Below are positions 13,920-14,689 of a DNA stretch of 14,689 nucleotides, in pieces. The notes beneath the pieces were generated by a model. The model searched no databases and was not told the DNA's origin. It was given only the letters and a program-made list of their open reading frames with translations. Where the stretch lies: positions 1 to 14,689 of the forward strand of contig WFTX01000285.1 of the NCBI GenBank assembly GCA_015485235.1, written 5' to 3'. The position numbers were made by a program, and so were the translations under genes. The DNA comes from Nitrospirota bacterium. GTDB taxonomy: Bacteria; Nitrospirota; Thermodesulfovibrionia; Thermodesulfovibrionales; JdFR-85. Positions within the stretch are counted from its first letter, which is position 1. Each line of letters opens with the position of its first letter.

Positions 13920-14117
13920 CTTAAACCTCCTTATCGTAAAATTTTATTGGGGAAAATCCCTTGCCTGTTACTGCCTTCATAGCCACTTTCAAAACACACC
14001 GCCTTATTCAGAGCTATAAACATTAATACAGATAGACCTTCCGGGTCAAATTAAAAAATATAATCTGCAAATTAGAAGAACTTATCAATCATAAATTGAG
14101 GATATTTGGAAGTTGGA
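13920..14117 (-). promoter_or_regulatory. AT-rich dsrC upstream region with a possible promoter
   Basis: This nearly 200-bp gap holds no supported gene. On the minus strand TTGACC (14049-14044) and TATTAA (14028-14023) stand 15 bp apart, which is short for sigma70, with an A/T-rich tract just upstream (14050-14070) that could act as an UP element. The leader would be about 95 nt. A 19-codon frame (13980-13921) ends on the dsrC ribosome site but has no good ribosome site of its own. Confidence 0.35.
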
Positions 14118-14489
14118 TTATAGAATCCTCAAAAAAATCAACTTTGCCCTTGCTCTCCTGATCCCCTGATATCCCCTCCCACCGGGCAGCAACCTGTGCT
14201 CACCCGGAGAATACTCCAGTTCCTTTATCTGGTAATCCTTCCCCTCCTCAAGCTCCTTCGCCCGGTCCCAGTCATCATCACAGGCAAAGGCAAGGGTATC
14301 GGCAAAGACCTCCCCCAGATTCCTCCCCGTCGGGTCACATCCGTATACCGCCCCACACCGGCATCTGCCACCGTAGAAGAAACTCAGTTCCGTAGGGATA
14401 TCACAGGGCCTCTCAAAGACCTCACTGCAGAATGGGCAACGGGGCTCTGTCAGGGCTGACTTGTCCTCTCTCTCCCGTCTCCACCGCAA
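14118..14489 (-). CDS. Zinc-ribbon-like conserved hypothetical protein
   Basis: Up to 123 residues from TTG 14489; I do not recognise a named function. CPFC (residues 18-21) and CRCG (43-46) plus Cys29 and Cys51 form a plausible four-cysteine zinc ribbon near the N-terminus. An acidic middle (NLGEVFADTLAFACDDDWDRAKELEEGKDYQIKELEY) and a basic tail (GIRRARAKLIFLRIL) follow. The start is uncertain. The TTG would lie almost on the predicted transcription start (about 14490), so either the mRNA is nearly leaderless or a later non-ATG codon such as CTG 14453 is used. There is no in-frame ATG before the first cysteine pair. It is transcribed towards dsrC from its own promoter. Confidence 0.7.
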   Translation of the reverse strand: MRWRREREDKSALTEPRCPFCSEVFERPCDIPTELSFFYGGRCRCGAVYGCDPTGRNLGEVFADTLAFACDDDWDRAKELEEGKDYQIKELEYSPGEHRLLPGGRGYQGIRRARAKLIFLRIL

Positions 14490-14497
14490 GGTTTATA

Positions 14498-14526
14498 ATT
14501 ATAACACTCCCCCATACCTAAGTCAA
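14498..14526 (-). promoter_or_regulatory. Near-consensus sigma70 promoter for the zinc-ribbon gene
   Basis: On the minus strand TTGACT (14526-14521), a 17-bp spacer and a perfect TATAAT (14503-14498) point into the hypothetical gene. The predicted start of transcription is only 0-3 nt before its first possible start codon. Confidence 0.85.
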
Positions 14527-14689
14527 ACAAAATATTTACAGGAGTTCCCCCAATTTTTATCATACCCGGGCAGAGCACTTAATCAGTTCCTTATCACAAA
14601 ACCTGCCTGATCATGATATTGATCCCCTGTGTCTGCTCTGGCGCTTATTGTATGTACTCTATCGTCTGTCAGGATTTCTGTGTGCAAAA
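14527..14689. other. Right-end non-coding stretch
   Basis: I see no convincing reading frame, RNA gene or repeat here. It is the upstream side of the zinc-ribbon promoter and may hold the end or leader of a gene beyond the window. Confidence 0.4.

Noticed and set aside
13921..13980. 19-codon frame ending on the dsrC ribosome site, a possible leader peptide
   Set aside because: No good ribosome site and no regulatory codon run (such as Cys or Met) is visible; short frames like this occur by chance.

Overview
The window looks like chromosome of a Gram-negative, anaerobic, dissimilatory sulfur-metabolising bacterium. LpxK implies lipid A and an outer membrane. A complete dsrC / RsbRD-domain / dsrMKJOP set implies sulfate or sulfite reduction (or sulfur disproportionation). 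A Thermodesulfovibrio-like Nitrospirota or a Desulfobacterota member would fit, but no rRNA or other taxonomic marker is present, so this is inference.

Layout. Positions 1-1690 carry two minus-strand genes, a YjbQ-family enzyme and lpxK, with a degenerate 9-bp repeat abutting the yjbQ stop. Positions 1826-7258 form a plus-strand carbon-metabolism cluster: a short alpha-glucan phosphorylase, a DUF1015 protein, GAPDH and phosphoglycerate kinase. It would move carbon between glycogen, triose phosphate and 3-phosphoglycerate. It ends at a strong hairpin terminator (7308-7343). Positions 7924-13919 are the minus-strand dsr cluster: dsrC, a hairpin, an RsbRD-domain gene, then tightly coupled dsrM, K, J, O and P, closed by a strong terminator (7861-7896). 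DsrMKJOP is the membrane complex that links the quinone pool and periplasmic haems to the DsrC trisulfide/thiol cycle. At the right end is a zinc-ribbon-like hypothetical gene with a near-consensus promoter.

The most interesting object lies in the apparent gap between pgk and dsrP, where ordinary ORF finding sees only shadows. On the minus strand, 7734 to 7372 reads as a 120-codon gene with a perfect Shine-Dalgarno and a near-consensus sigma70 promoter (TTGACA-17-TATACT) directly behind the dsr terminator. It holds four in-frame TGA codons, every one in the motif (S/T)-G-UGA-T-G, and ends at TAA two codons after the last. A small stem-loop sits 12-15 nt downstream of each TGA, and the last one lies in the 3' UTR. 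I read this as a selenoprotein with four selenocysteines and no cysteine. Its N-terminus resembles a secretion signal or leader, and it is reminiscent of SbtA-type thio(seleno)RiPP precursors. At least five other genes here (lpxK, dsrP, dsrO, dsrJ and the RsbRD gene) use TGA as a normal stop, so general reassignment of UGA is unlikely.
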